The notes below the pieces were generated by a model. It was given only the letters and a program-made list of their open reading frames with translations, did not search any database and was not told where the DNA came from. Position numbers and translations under genes: made by a program. A stretch of 64,000 nt of DNA from an uncultured Verrucomicrobiales bacterium (GTDB lineage Bacteria > Verrucomicrobiota > Verrucomicrobiia > Verrucomicrobiales > DEV007), in the NCBI GenBank assembly GCA_943789025.1, contig CALSSN010000009.1, forward strand, positions 62,001 to 126,000, written 5' to 3'. The stretch's first letter is position 1, and each line of letters begins with the position of its first letter. Of this stretch, positions 1 through 14,177 are shown one piece after another.

Positions 1-162
1 CACTTTTCGGGATCGAGAGCGCATATGTGACAGGTTCGTTCAAGTTTGACTCGATTATTTTTCTGGCAGGCGGCCTCAGAAGTGGTGCCGCCAAACGGAG
101 CCACTTGCCTGTTGATGAATTGAGGCTGTTCTTGGTGGCGAAAACCACAGAGAACAAAACCA

Positions 163-480
163 ATGAAACGAAAAAGAAGGCACCTGAGTGCCGAATTCAA
201 AGCACGCGTAGCGCTTGAGGCCCTCAAGGGCATCCGCACGATCATAGAGATAGCCAGGGAAAACGAAGTGGCCCCGTCACAAGTCGGCGCCTGGAAAAAG
301 GAACTGGAGTCGCGTATTGACGAGATCTTCGAGGGCAAGAGCGAGGTCGCTCGGGAACTCGCGCGAAAGGAGGCGCGCGAGGTGAAGCTGGAGCGAAAAG
401 TCGGCCAGCTGGTCATCGAAAAGGAGTTTCTCGAAAAAAAGTGCGAACAGCTGGGGGTCGACCTCAGCGAAAAGCCATGA
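163..480 (+). CDS. IS3-family transposase OrfA (HTH)
   Basis: ORF MKRKRRHLSAEFKARVALEALKGIRTI..., transposase_8-like HTH plus coiled coil; the stop overlaps an ATG (ATGA) that begins OrfB at 477. Confidence 0.9.
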   Translation: MKRKRRHLSAEFKARVALEALKGIRTIIEIARENEVAPSQVGAWKKELESRIDEIFEGKSEVARELARKEAREVKLERKVGQLVIEKEFLEKKCEQLGVDLSEKP

Positions 481-1307
481 TTGAGCGAGACCACTCCCAG
501 CTGTCGATTCGCAGGCAATGCGAGCTGCTCGCGGTCAACCGCAACCGGCTGGAGCCACGGCAGGCGAAGCTGCGTGAGCAGGATGAGGAGCTCATGCGAC
601 AGATCGACATGATCCACACCCACCATCCTTTTCTCGGAACGCGTAAGATCGTGCTCGAACTACGGGATCTGGGTTGGAGTATCAGCAGGAGACGCTGCCG
701 GCGGCTGATGCGTATCATGGGTATCGAGGCGATGGTTCCCAAGCCGTCTCTGAGCAAGCCAGCGCCTGGGAATAAGATCTATCCTTATCTGCTACGAGAG
801 CTGGAAGTTAATCAGCCAGACCAGGTCTGGTGCACCGACATCACCTATATTCCGATGATCAAGGGCCATACTTACCTCATTGCGATCATGGATTGGCATA
901 CCCGCGCGGTGCTCTCATGGGATGTGTCCAACACCATGGATACGGCTTTCTGCCTGCGAGCGCTTCATCGTGCGGTCAAGGTCGCAGGGAGAGCTCCTGA
1001 GATCTTGAATACGGATCAAGGTAGCCAGTTCACCTCGAAAGAGTGGACCTCGGCAGTAGAGGCCTACGGCGCGAAAGTGAGTATGGACGGCAAGGGGCGC
1101 TGGGTAGACAACGTCTTTATCGAGCGACTCTGGCGCAGTCTCAAATACGAAAAGCTGCGTCTGTGGAGCTATCGGAATATTCCGGAACTTTGCGAGCACG
1201 TGGACACTTGGATGAGCTATTATAATCACAGTCGAAAGCACCAGACTCTCGACTACGCCACCCCTTGGAGTCTTTACCGCCCGGAAAAAGAAATGAAAGC
1301 AGCCTGA
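477..1307 (+). CDS. IS3-family transposase OrfB (DDE integrase core)
   Basis: WCTDITYIPM..., NTDQGSQFTS, DNVFIERLWRSLKYE motifs. Confidence 0.92.
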   Translation: MIERDHSQLSIRRQCELLAVNRNRLEPRQAKLREQDEELMRQIDMIHTHHPFLGTRKIVLELRDLGWSISRRRCRRLMRIMGIEAMVPKPSLSKPAPGNKIYPYLLRELEVNQPDQVWCTDITYIPMIKGHTYLIAIMDWHTRAVLSWDVSNTMDTAFCLRALHRAVKVAGRAPEILNTDQGSQFTSKEWTSAVEAYGAKVSMDGKGRWVDNVFIERLWRSLKYEKLRLWSYRNIPELCEHVDTWMSYYNHSRKHQTLDYATPWSLYRPEKEMKAA

Positions 1308-1325
1308 TAATCAGGAAATCCGAAC

Positions 1326-1377
1326 CTTCCCCCCTCCCCTCGGGGAGGGGGGAAGGCCGAGGGCCTTGCCCTCGGCC
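1326..1377. repeat. Two adjacent strong inverted repeats (REP-like palindromes)
   Basis: CTTCCCCCCTCCCC-tc-GGGGAGGGGGGAAG followed by GGCCGAGGGC-ctt-GCCCTCGGCC. Confidence 0.75.
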
Positions 1378-1486
1378 CCAACCCGACTCAAACCACAACC
1401 CACCGCCCCAAGGACAGCATCAATAAGAAACAGATTTTGCTGGCTCCGTTCCCGGCACCACTTGTCTCTTCATTCTTTACACCGCG

Positions 1487-1960
1487 ATGAAAGAGATCTG
1501 GCATCTGGTCGGATCTGAGGTGCACGGCGGCCCGGAGCGCGAAGCGACTGCGCCGTGGAAGGTGATTATGATGATCGTGATCATGAACCTGGTTTTCTCC
1601 TTTGACTCGATCCTGAGCGCGATGGCACTCAGTGAAACCTTCTGGGTGCTGGCTGCAGCGATTGTGATCGGTGGCATCCTGATGATTGCCCTGGCTGACA
1701 GGATCTCCTCTTTTCTGGAGAAGAACCGCATGTATGAGGTGCTCGGGCTCTTTATTCTTTTTCTCGTTGGAGTGCTGCTGATCTCTGAAGGGGGCCACAA
1801 GGCGCACCTCGCATTCTTTGGGCAGGAGATTCAGGCGATGAGCAAGGCGACCTTCTATTTTGTCCTCGTCGCTCTCGTGCTGGTTGATGTGATCCAGGGC
1901 AGGTATCAAAAGAAGCTGATCATGAAGCAGCGGATGATGTCTGCTGCCATGGAAGGATAA
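1487..1960 (+). pseudogene. TerC/YgdQ-family membrane protein, N-terminus missing
   Basis: KEIWHLV..., NLVFSFDSILSAMAL..., FLEKNRMYEVLGLFILFLVGVLLISEG match the C-terminal half of TerC-family proteins; the upstream half is replaced by IS3/palindromic DNA. Confidence 0.65.
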
Positions 1961-2050
1961 ATAATTACCTCCCTGAGAGTGGCTGAGGGTTTCTTAAGGT
2001 GATGAACAACCGGGATGGCAACCTGTTCCCGAATGCGTTAAGCTGAACCC

Positions 2051-3016
2051 ATGCCTGCCAAGAAGAAGGTGCGTCGGGTCTCATCAATCAGCGTTGGAGA
2101 GTTCTATGAACGCCACGCGAAAGAGTTAAAGATGAGAATGATAGGCGAGGAGGTCGGTTTCGACCGTCGGATCAGCGAATCCACGGTGAACCGGCCGGGC
2201 CTGGCTCTGAGTGGGTTCTTTCGATATTTTGCATTTCGCCGGATCCAGGTCATCGGGAATTCCGAGAGATCTTATGTCCTGAACCTCACGAAGGCGGAGC
2301 GTCTGCAGCGCTTCCTCGAGGTCTGTGAACAGAATATCCCGTGTCTCGTGGTGTCCCGCGGCAAGAAACCCCCCGAAGGGTTGCTAGAGATTGCGAATAA
2401 AATGGGGATTGCGGTTTTTGCTTCGTCGATGGTGTCGATGAAGTTCATGAATGCGGCGACTTTGATGCTGGAAAAAGAGTTTGCTCCATCCACCACCGAG
2501 CACGGAAGTATGGTAGATGTGCGCGGGATCGGGGTGCTTATCCGCGGGGACAGTGGCACCGGAAAGAGCGAGAGCGTGCTCGGACTTATCGAGCGTGGGG
2601 CAAGTCTGGTGGCCGATGATATGGTTCGCTTCCAGCCAATCGATGAGGAATTGCGAGGATCAGCGCCGCATATCGGGCAGAGCCATATGGAGGTCCGCGG
2701 GCTCGGGATCATCAATGTTGCCGCGCTTTACGGGATTGGCAGTATTCGTCTCGAGAAGCGAGTCGATCTCGTGATCACTCTCACGGTGGCTTCAAGACAC
2801 AACGACATTGATCGGCTGGGTCTGGAGCGGCAGGAGTACGAAATTCTTGGGATCCGGGTCCCCCACATTGAGTTGCTGGTCGCCCCGGGGCGGGATATTG
2901 CGGGTCTGATCGAGCTCGCGGCTCTGGATCAGAAGCTGCGGAGTTTCGGTCATAACTCTGCTCTCGAGTTCGAGACGAAGCTGCTTGAGACAATGCGCGA
3001 ACGTCAGATCAAGTGA
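2051..3016 (+). CDS. hprK: HPr kinase/phosphorylase
   Basis: GVLIRGDSGTGKSESVLGLIERGASLVADD (Walker A) and MEVRGLGIINV signature. Confidence 0.93.
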   Translation: MPAKKKVRRVSSISVGEFYERHAKELKMRMIGEEVGFDRRISESTVNRPGLALSGFFRYFAFRRIQVIGNSERSYVLNLTKAERLQRFLEVCEQNIPCLVVSRGKKPPEGLLEIANKMGIAVFASSMVSMKFMNAATLMLEKEFAPSTTEHGSMVDVRGIGVLIRGDSGTGKSESVLGLIERGASLVADDMVRFQPIDEELRGSAPHIGQSHMEVRGLGIINVAALYGIGSIRLEKRVDLVITLTVASRHNDIDRLGLERQEYEILGIRVPHIELLVAPGRDIAGLIELAALDQKLRSFGHNSALEFETKLLETMRERQIK

Positions 3017-3069
3017 GAATCACGACTTGAAAGCAGCCCGCTTGGGGTGTGCACTACCTCCTCACCATT

Positions 3070-3342
3070 ATGGGAGAGACACTGGAAAAGAAATTTATTA
3101 TCGAGAACGAGGCCGGGCTTCATGCACGGCCTGCTGCGATGTTTGTGAAGCTGGCGAACAGCTTCGCTGCAGAGATCTGGGTCGAGAAGGATGACGAGCA
3201 GGTTAATGGAAAGTCGATCATGGGCTTAATGATGTTGGCGGCTGGGCCGGGAAGTGTGGTTCTCATCTCTGTGGAAGGTGAGGATGCAGAGGCTGCTCTG
3301 GTTGCCATCGGCGAGCTGATTGAGGGTGGTTTCGAGAGGTAG
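3070..3342 (+). CDS. ptsH: Phosphocarrier protein HPr (start chosen at the internal ATG, MGETLEKKF)
   Basis: GLHARPAAMFV (active His) and NGKSIMGLMMLAA (regulatory Ser) motifs. Confidence 0.92.
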   Translation: MGETLEKKFIIENEAGLHARPAAMFVKLANSFAAEIWVEKDDEQVNGKSIMGLMMLAAGPGSVVLISVEGEDAEAALVAIGELIEGGFER

Positions 3343-3474
3343 GTGAAAGCAGGAAAAGGCAGGCGGGGTCAAAGAACAACGCCGGAGCAAGGAAAACCGG
3401 ACCAGAGGGGGGGATGGAGGCGAGAGCGCCGGGATTCTCCGGGTGCAGGTCCGCGGGGAAAACGCGGGTTGCGC

Positions 3475-6375
<2,901 letters not shown>

Positions 6376-6560
6376 TTGGTGGGGCTGAGGAAAAATTCCC
6401 GGGGGAGTATATCACCAGAAGAAGGAGAATCAGGGTATTTTTGAGGGCCAGGCAGAGAAAATGCAGCGCAATGGGATGAGGGGTGACGAGAGGGCATTCC
6501 GGTGGTAAGTAAACGATTGCTGGTGAGGGTAATTTTGAAACAGGGAAGCTCGCCTCCAGC

Positions 6561-8372
6561 ATGAATGCTGGTGTCAGAGATCTGGTCCAGGGAGCGTTGA
6601 TGAAAGAGGAAACAATCAGGAAGGAAATCCGGATGCAAGGGAGCGCTGTCTCCTCCGGGGTTGCCCATGCCAAGGTGTTTCTGAGAGGAAAAACCTTCCG
6701 GGAGCCTGTCAGGGAGCCGATCGAGGCATCAGAGATCGCGCGCGAGCGTGAGCGGCTCGAAGATGCCCTGACTCTGACGCGTCGGCAGATCCGTGAAATG
6801 TACGAAAAAGTGCTCGTAGAGCTCGGCGCCGAGCACGCGGCAATCTTCGAGGCCCACCTGCTGGTGCTGGAGGACAGCACTGTTCTCAAGCAGGTGAACG
6901 ATGCTATCGAATCCGAGGTGACCTGTGCTGATTATGCCTTTTGGTCGGTGATGAGTCGCTACATCGAGGCTCTGCGGGCGATTGACGACACCTATCTCAG
7001 TGAGCGTGTGGTAGATATCGAGGATGTGTCGAGGAGGGTGCTGAGCAATCTCAGGGGGGATGCAGCTCAGGGTGGAATCGTCGGCAAGCAGCCCACTGAG
7101 CCTTTTATTCTGGGCGCGCACGACTTGACTCCCTCGGACACGGCTGCGCTCGATCGTAAGTTGGTTCTGGGGTTCATCACCGAGGTGGGAGGAACGACGT
7201 CCCACACGGCAATTATCGCTCGCTCACTCCGGATCCCAGCCATCGTAGGGGTTCCAGATCTGGAAGGGTGTCTGCGCAGTGGGGATGATGTTCTTCTCGA
7301 TGGCTATGGTGGTCTGGTCATCGTGAATCCGTCCGAAGCGACGCGGAGGAGTTACCAGCGCCTTCAGGAAGAGAAAGGCGCGATCGAACAGCGAGTGCTG
7401 GATGAGCGGGACGCGGATTGTGAAACCTTGGACGGGAAGAAAATCGTCCTGAGCGCGAACATTGAGTTTGCGGAAGAGGTGGAGGACGTTCTTTCCTTCA
7501 ATGCCAAAGGGGTGGGGCTTTTTCGAACGGAATTTGCTTATCTCGAGAGCGAACGGCCCACCGAAGAGCGGCTGACCGAGGAGTATGGGCAGGTGGTGGC
7601 TTCACTGAATCCGGATCTGGTGATTTTTCGGACGGTCGACCTCGGCGGTGACAAGCTGGAGCCGGGACGGAGCGGCGAACCTGAACCGAACCCGTTCCTC
7701 GGGTGGCGAGGTATCCGTTACTGTCTCCAGAGGACCGAACTCTTCGAAGAGCAACTTCGTGCATTGCTGAGGGCAAGCGCTTTGGGGAAAGTTGGGATCA
7801 TGTTTCCTCTGATTTCGAGTGTTGAGGAGGTGATCGAAGGAAAGCGGATCCTGGAGAGGTGCAAGAAACAGCTTTCCGCGGAAGGAGTTTCTTTTGACTC
7901 AGAAGTTCAAGTCGGTGCCATGATAGAAGTTCCGAGTGCCGCTGTGGCAGCGGACTTGATTGCGCCGGAAGTCGACTTTTTCAGTATTGGAACCAATGAC
8001 CTGGTGCAGTATTCCCTCGCGGTCGACCGGATTAATGAAAGTGTCGCGCACCTGTATCAGCCGACCCACCCCGCGATTCTTCGCCTGATCCACCATACTG
8101 CGAAAGCAGGCAGTGAGAACGGCATCTGGGTCGGGATCTGTGGAGAGATGGCAGGCGATTTGAATCTCATCCCTCTCCTGATCGGCCTTGGGATGGACGA
8201 ATTGAGTGTCGCGCCCTCGCAAGTTCCATTGGTCAGGTATGCGATTCGGAAGCTCGATGCCAAAGTCTGCGCTTCAAAGGTCTCGGATTGGTTTAAGCTG
8301 GCAGATCCTGAGGAGATTTACGAGGCGACCCGCGCGATCGCTCTTTCTGCTTATCCGGAAGTTCTCGGTTAA
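6561..8372 (+). CDS. ptsI: Phosphoenolpyruvate-protein phosphotransferase (enzyme I); true start may be downstream of the ORF start
   Basis: GGTTSHTAIIARSLRIPAIVG (active His), GLFRTEFAYL, FSIGTNDLVQYSLAVDR, GICGEMAGD. Confidence 0.94.
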   Translation: MNAGVRDLVQGALMKEETIRKEIRMQGSAVSSGVAHAKVFLRGKTFREPVREPIEASEIARERERLEDALTLTRRQIREMYEKVLVELGAEHAAIFEAHLLVLEDSTVLKQVNDAIESEVTCADYAFWSVMSRYIEALRAIDDTYLSERVVDIEDVSRRVLSNLRGDAAQGGIVGKQPTEPFILGAHDLTPSDTAALDRKLVLGFITEVGGTTSHTAIIARSLRIPAIVGVPDLEGCLRSGDDVLLDGYGGLVIVNPSEATRRSYQRLQEEKGAIEQRVLDERDADCETLDGKKIVLSANIEFAEEVEDVLSFNAKGVGLFRTEFAYLESERPTEERLTEEYGQVVASLNPDLVIFRTVDLGGDKLEPGRSGEPEPNPFLGWRGIRYCLQRTELFEEQLRALLRASALGKVGIMFPLISSVEEVIEGKRILERCKKQLSAEGVSFDSEVQVGAMIEVPSAAVAADLIAPEVDFFSIGTNDLVQYSLAVDRINESVAHLYQPTHPAILRLIHHTAKAGSENGIWVGICGEMAGDLNLIPLLIGLGMDELSVAPSQVPLVRYAIRKLDAKVCASKVSDWFKLADPEEIYEATRAIALSAYPEVLG

Positions 8373-8415
8373 GGGAGAGTTGGTCGTTGGTGTGTCCGTA
8401 AATAGTTTTCACGAA

Positions 8416-10480
8416 TCAGACATCCTCTTTGCCCAGCGTCGTCGTCGGGATGGAGGGAAGTCCCGCGAGGAAGCGACGCCCGTAGCGCTTGTTGAGGATC
8501 CGGCTGTCGAGAATCGCTGCGATCCCGCTGTCCTTTTTCGTTCGGATCAGACGCCCGATCCCCTGTCGGAGCTTCACCACCGCTTCTGGAAGTGAGTATT
8601 CAAAAAAAGCATTGCCTCCCTCAGCCTGGATTTTCTCGATCTGGGAGGCAGTGATCGGGTGATCCGGAACTGCAAAAGGAAGGCGGGTGATAATGACGTT
8701 GCTGAGCGCCTTGCCCGGAACGTCTACGCCGGTCCAGAAACTGTCGGTTCCAAAGAGCACGGAATGTTTGTCTTCCCGAAACGTGCGCAGCATGCGGTCA
8801 CGTGGCATTTCCTGCCCCTGAACGAGTAGGCGCCAGCCGTTTTTCGTGCAGGCAGGTCCGAGTCGGGCAGCCATTTCCTTCAAGAGCTTGTAGCTGGTAA
8901 AAAGCACGAAAGCACTGCCATCGCTCTCGAGGAGAAAGTGCCGGATCCAAGCTTCGAGTTGCTCTTCAAAGTTCGGCTCGCTCGGCTCCGGCATCGACTT
9001 GACGAGGTAGAGCTGCATCTGCTTCCGGTAGTCGAAAGGGACTCCCGATTTTCTGGCATGGTCGATCTCGTCGCCACCGATTCGTTTGCGGAAATACCGC
9101 GAGGTCAGGTCTCGCCGGTGCCCAGGGTGGCGCTGGTCATCACGCAGGTGCGGCTCGCGGTCGAAGAAGATCTCCCGGCACCGGCCGGCGACGTCGATGG
9201 GTGCCGAGCGCAGGGTGGCCTGTGCCTGGGGCGGCGCCTCCGCTGGCTTGCCGCTGCGCTCGACCCAGTAGACGTGGCCTTCCTGCCCGCAGGTCGAGAA
9301 ACTCGGCCACCCCGAAGCACGCGTGGCTCAGCATGCGCTCGGCCAGGTCCTCGAGCTCGAGCCTGGTCGGCTTCCTTGTCCGTGCGGTCGGCCGACCTCG
9401 CGCAGCACGGCGGCCATCTGGCGCAGCGGCCCGGCCAAGGGGATCGTCGACCCCGATGGGGTTCGCGCACCCGGAATTCGCGCCCCCACGGACCCGAAAT
9501 CGCAGGCTTCCTCCACCTCATGCCAAAGAACCTCTCCACCCGTTCGATCAGGCGCAGCGTGGCCTCGACTCCCTTTGGCCTCTCCCAGAAGTTGGAAAGA
9601 GGCCCTTCTTTGGTCCGCGGGTTGAAGAGCTTGCGCAGGTCGAAGAGGATCCCCGGGCCGGAGAGCCGCATGCCGAGCTGAGCTGCGGCGCACTAGCCTC
9701 GAGCGTGTGGGCCTCGTCGAAGATGGCAAAGTCCCGCGGGTAGAGGAAGCCCCGCTCATCGCCGGCCGCGCCGTGTCTCTTCGCTGCTCCAGCGAGCAGG
9801 GTGAAGAAGAGCGTGTGGTTCATCACCACCAGGTCTGCCTCCATGCGCCCTGCGCCTTCGCCGCCTGGAAGAAACAGAGCGGTTCCTTCCCGCAGATGCG
9901 AGGCGAGCACGCCAGCGACTCCGAGCAGACCTGGTGTCCAGACCCCCGGGGAGGGTGGCGTGGGTAGCCATGATCGCTGCGCGATCCGTCCTCCGTTTCG
10001 TGCGCCCAGTCCCAGAGCATTTTGAGGTCATCCTGCTCGGAGGAGGTGAACAGGTCTCCCTTGTTGCGCATCGCGCGCCTCAGCCGGCTCATGCAGAGGT
10101 AGTTCCCGCGGCCTTTGAGCAGCGCGGCTCCGGAACGGGACGGTCGTGAACCTTCTGCAGGATCGGGATGTCCTTGTGGATCAGCTGTTCCTGCAGGTTG
10201 ATCGTGTGGGTCGAGATGAATCGCCTTTGCGGCGGTGCGCCTGCGCCGAAGAGGACGGCAGGCACCAGGTAGGCCAGTGATTTCCCTACGCCGGTGCCTG
10301 CCTCCACGGCGAGCGGGTGGCCGGCTCTGGAGGGCTTGCAGCCACGTGCCGGTTTGCCATCTCCTGCTGCTCGCCCCGGAACTCGAAGTCTGGGGACCGG
10401 GACAGCGGGACCGGTCTGCGGAGAAGAAGTCCGCTCGCGGGCGCCACGATATCGTCCGATGCCGCCTCCTGCCGTCATTC
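8416..10480 (-). CDS. DinG-like ATP-dependent helicase, multiply frameshifted
   Basis: EAGTGVGKSLAYLVPAVLF (10089-10478 frame), VMNHTLFF... and FDEAHTLE (9548-9910), GTDSFWTGVDVPGKALSNVIITRLPFAVP and GIGRLIRTKKD (8416-9018). Confidence 0.82.
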
Positions 10481-10653
10481 ATGCCGATCATTGCATCGTG
10501 GAACTGGGTGTGTGCCTTGTGCTTGTCGCACCCGTGAGCAGGTAGCCTAGATGCCCCTGGCCCACAATCGGATTCGCTGATGACGCGGTCGGTTGACTGT
10601 CAGGATTTTTAACACCATCCTGCGCTCCGGTTCTGGGACGCCGGAATGCACGG

Positions 10654-12390
10654 ATGTTTGCAAAATTTGGAAACGAGTCTTCGGAAGAGGTAGAATCCTC
10701 CCGCCGCACGGGAAGTCTGCCGCCTTTTTTATTTACCGGACCGGTTTTGATCGCTGTCCTCTGGTTGTTCTTGCAGCTTCTAGCGGGGGGTGATTTCCGA
10801 CTGGATCCGACCGATTCGGAGCTGCACTCTGCGATGGTGGCTCAGGAGTTGACGTCCCTTGAAGCGGTTGATCGCAGTATGATCAAGACTTCCATAAGTC
10901 CGGGAAAGATTTATCTCTGGCTGCGCGGCGGTGTCTTTGTCTGGATGGTCGTTTCTATCCCTGGATGGATTTTCTCACTTGTTCGTTGGCGTGATCAGGT
11001 GCCTCTGGAAGCTATCGCGAGCCTCTGTCTGGCTACTGCGGTGGTTGTTGTCGGGGACGATATTCTGCAGAACTGGACCTTCGCGAAGAATAGTTATCTC
11101 GGGGAGGAAACCTCTTTTCCTGCTTACCTGGTGAAATTACTGCTCGTTTTTGCGCTCTTTATTTCCCCGCCGATTGCACTTTTTTATTACGTTAGGAGTA
11201 GCATTATGGACCGCTACCTGATTCGCAACGTGGCCATCCCATTAGCTTTCTGCTTTGCGGCCTTCCTCGCGATCTGGCTGATTATTGATCTGAGTGACAA
11301 CGGGCCTGATTTCATCGATGCGGGTGTCCCGTTTCTCAAGGTTTTCTGGTTTTACGTCATCCAGGTCCCGATGATCATCGTTCAGGTCCTCCCGGTCACT
11401 GTACTTCTGGCGCTGCTTTATTCCCTCGGGCAAATGTCTCGATCAAACGAGATCGTCTCGATGCTCGGTTCCGGGAAGAGCGTGATCGAAGTATTGCGCC
11501 CTGCGTTTGTTTCGGGAGCGTATCTTTCCTTCGTCTGTCTTGTGCTCAATTATCATTGGGCTCCGACGGCTGAGGCGCACAAGGACTCCATGTACCGCGC
11601 GATTACGGAGGGATATGAAGATGATACTTTGGTAGAAAAGCAGTTTTATCGAAACCGTGAGGAGCGCCGCTCGTGGTATATTGGTGAAATTCCCTTCGAT
11701 TTGAAAAAGAAGAAACTCCGCAATATCTGGGTTGTGGAGCACGATGAGCAAGGGCGTCCAAGCAGCACGATTGTGGCGAGGCGGGCGCGCTGGTGGCCGC
11801 CCAATGGTCCCTGGCGGTTTTATTCTGGAAAAACGGTGCGTTACGAGAACGGCTTGCCGATGGCTCCCGTTTATTACGACGTCAAGTCGCAGGAAGGAGA
11901 AATTCCAGAGACCAGCGACAAGTTTGACGTGCACTTTCCGGAGACTCCATGGACGATCTTCAGCGCCTCATTCGATCCGAAATACCTGGGAATTCCTGAA
12001 TTACGATCGTTCTTAAAAACCAACGCATCACTCCCGGAGAGTCGGTTGGCGCCTTTCTGGACTTTTTTCCATTACCGTCTGGCCTTCCCCTGGAGTTGTC
12101 TTGTTGTCGTCCTTATTGCTACGCCTCTTGGTCTGGTATTTTCACGGAGGGGGCTTCTCGGAGGAGTCGCGACCTGTGTTTTCGTCTTTTTTTCTATGTT
12201 CTTTGTGGACAATTTATTTCTTGCCATGGGCCAGGGAAGTCGCCTCTCTCCCTTTCTCAGTGCCTGGGCGAGTAATTTGATTTTCGGTGCGATTGGAGGG
12301 TTTCTGTTATGGTTCGGATCCGCAACCGAGAGGTTCCCAAGTTCAGCGACCTCTGTCGCCTCGCGATACGTTCAGGAGGTGGTTTACTGA
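10654..12390 (+). CDS. LptF/LptG (YjgP/YjgQ)-family permease with an N-terminal membrane extension
   Basis: MDRYLIRNVAIPLAFCFAAFLAIWLI... and RSNEIVSMLGSGKS... from about 11206; about 180 residues with additional hydrophobic segments precede it in frame. Confidence 0.8.
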   Translation: MFAKFGNESSEEVESSRRTGSLPPFLFTGPVLIAVLWLFLQLLAGGDFRLDPTDSELHSAMVAQELTSLEAVDRSMIKTSISPGKIYLWLRGGVFVWMVVSIPGWIFSLVRWRDQVPLEAIASLCLATAVVVVGDDILQNWTFAKNSYLGEETSFPAYLVKLLLVFALFISPPIALFYYVRSSIMDRYLIRNVAIPLAFCFAAFLAIWLIIDLSDNGPDFIDAGVPFLKVFWFYVIQVPMIIVQVLPVTVLLALLYSLGQMSRSNEIVSMLGSGKSVIEVLRPAFVSGAYLSFVCLVLNYHWAPTAEAHKDSMYRAITEGYEDDTLVEKQFYRNREERRSWYIGEIPFDLKKKKLRNIWVVEHDEQGRPSSTIVARRARWWPPNGPWRFYSGKTVRYENGLPMAPVYYDVKSQEGEIPETSDKFDVHFPETPWTIFSASFDPKYLGIPELRSFLKTNASLPESRLAPFWTFFHYRLAFPWSCLVVVLIATPLGLVFSRRGLLGGVATCVFVFFSMFFVDNLFLAMGQGSRLSPFLSAWASNLIFGAIGGFLLWFGSATERFPSSATSVASRYVQEVVY

Positions 12391-12561
12391 AGTCAGCCGC
12401 GACTGTGTTGCGCCGTCGCTCGCTCTCCGGTCGTGGGCAGTAGGCACCAGAGCGGATGGATGAATTCAGTCGAGCCGAAGTGATCTGCAGTTGACCTCGC
12501 TGAGCTTGTCTGCTTGTTGGAACGCGCGGGGGTGATGCCCTGCCGACTGTCCTATTGTATC

Positions 12562-13166
12562 GTGGCCATGCATACCAGCTGGAAAATTCGCAAGCGTGCC
12601 CAGGCATGCTTCCACACCGGCGTGGCTTTCGAGGACGGTGACTCTTTTTACACGGCGCTCTTTGATGATGATTCTGAGGGGAGGACGCCTTGCTGCGAAA
12701 AGACTTCTCTGAGGATGCGTGGCGTGAATTGAGTGAATCGATCACCCCGTTTTCATTCTGGAAAACAAGGTTTGAGCTGCCTGTTGATGTCAAGAATGAG
12801 CCGGTGGTGAAGGAAGAGACGGCCGAAGATCTGTTGAGGCGCCTGCTTGAAGAGAACGATGAACATACCGAAAATGCCCGTTTCATTCTCGCTGCGATGC
12901 TCGAGCGAGACAAGGTGCTCAAGGAAGTCGATGCCAAAGAGACGGAAGGAGCAAAGTTTCGTATCTACGAGCACCGCGAGAGCGGCGATGTTCTTATCGT
13001 TCGTGATCCCGGTCTGCTGCTGGATGAGGTGGAGGAATCCAGGACGAGGTTGTTGCTTTGCTGGAAGGCGGGAGTTCAACTGGGGAAGAAGCAACGCTCG
13101 ACGAACCACCAGGCGCCGACACAGGCGATCATCAGGCTCAAGGGAACGGCGATGCGCCGGTGGTAG
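12562..13166 (+). CDS. Conserved hypothetical protein, one frameshift near 12685
   Basis: Frame 1 AMHTSWKIRKRAQACFHTGVAFEDGDSFYTALFDDDSEG continues in another frame as LLRKDFSEDAWRELSESITPFSFWKTRF...; start approximate. Confidence 0.6.
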
Positions 13167-14177
13167 AAGTCGCAGCGCAACCACCAGCCTAGGACGAGGA
13201 AAGAGAGGCCGACGACGGCGAGTTGACCGACTTCGACTCCGAGGTTAAAGCCGACGAGAGGGATGAGGAAGGTCTCACCCAGGTCGTATCCGGCGAGCAT
13301 GTTGGCGATCCCGAGCCCGTGGATGAGCCCGAAGCCGAAGACGATTCAGCCAGTCGTAGTCCTGCCGGCGTGTGTTCGGCTCGCCGCCCCGGAGGGCAGT
13401 TTTCCATGCCCCGACCACGACAATGCTGGCGGCGATGAGCGGTTCGGCGATCCTGCCGTCCATCATGCCGTAGATGTCCGAAGCGCGGATAGGCCCAGGG
13501 TGATGGAGTGGGCGCAACGGTGAAGGCCGTCACCTGGGCCAGCAGCGGCCGGCAGTGCGATGACTGAAGAGAAAGAGCCCTGTCGATGAAGAGGATGTGG
13601 TCGAGTCCGTCGGGAAGATGTGGCGGAATCCGAGGCGCAGGAAGTCCCAGAGAGTGGAAACATTTTCCTCTGGTTGTGGAGCCGTGGTCCGGCTGGTTTG
13701 GGTTTTTCTGCTACCTGGAATTTTTGGTTCTGCCGAAAAACCTCTCATAAGTTGGTCGCCCGAGGCTTTTTTCGCCTCTTTGCTGTGATTTTTCTCGGAA
13801 ACAGCCTCGTGCAAAGAGGGCGTCACGAGTGCGCAGGTACGGCTCTTTTCGCCTGGAAAAAGCACCTGAACCCGGCCGATTTGCTTGCCGGTTTCATCCC
13901 GTATCGAAAGCATTACGGTTGCTGGCGCATCTGCGAGGAGAGAAACCACCACTTCCCCGGCCTCCGGAGGGAGTGGGAGTTTTTGCAGGCTCACTGCCAG
14001 ATGATCCGGCTTTCCGTCTAATCCCGATCGCACTGCAATGGTGCATCGCCGTCGGGGTGTTATCTCCCTGCCATCTGTTGTGATGACAATGGCCTGCGCA
14101 AAAGCCTCAGCACACGCGTTCAGGAAAGCGGCATGGCTTTCCTCGTCCGAACTGGAGGCTGAGTGAAACCGTGTCAC
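13076..14177 (-). CDS. HupE/UreJ_2-like membrane protein, frameshifted
   Basis: LWDFLRLGFRHIFP... (13530-14177), AHSITLGLSAL (13463-13663), LVGFNLGVEVGQLAVV (13076-13300). Confidence 0.7.

Larger units (their letters stand above)
79..1310 (+). mobile_element. IS3-family insertion sequence (outer boundaries approximate)
   Basis: OrfA/OrfB pair with DDE integrase core. A 110-bp left segment (79-188) is repeated at 45365-45474. Confidence 0.8.
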
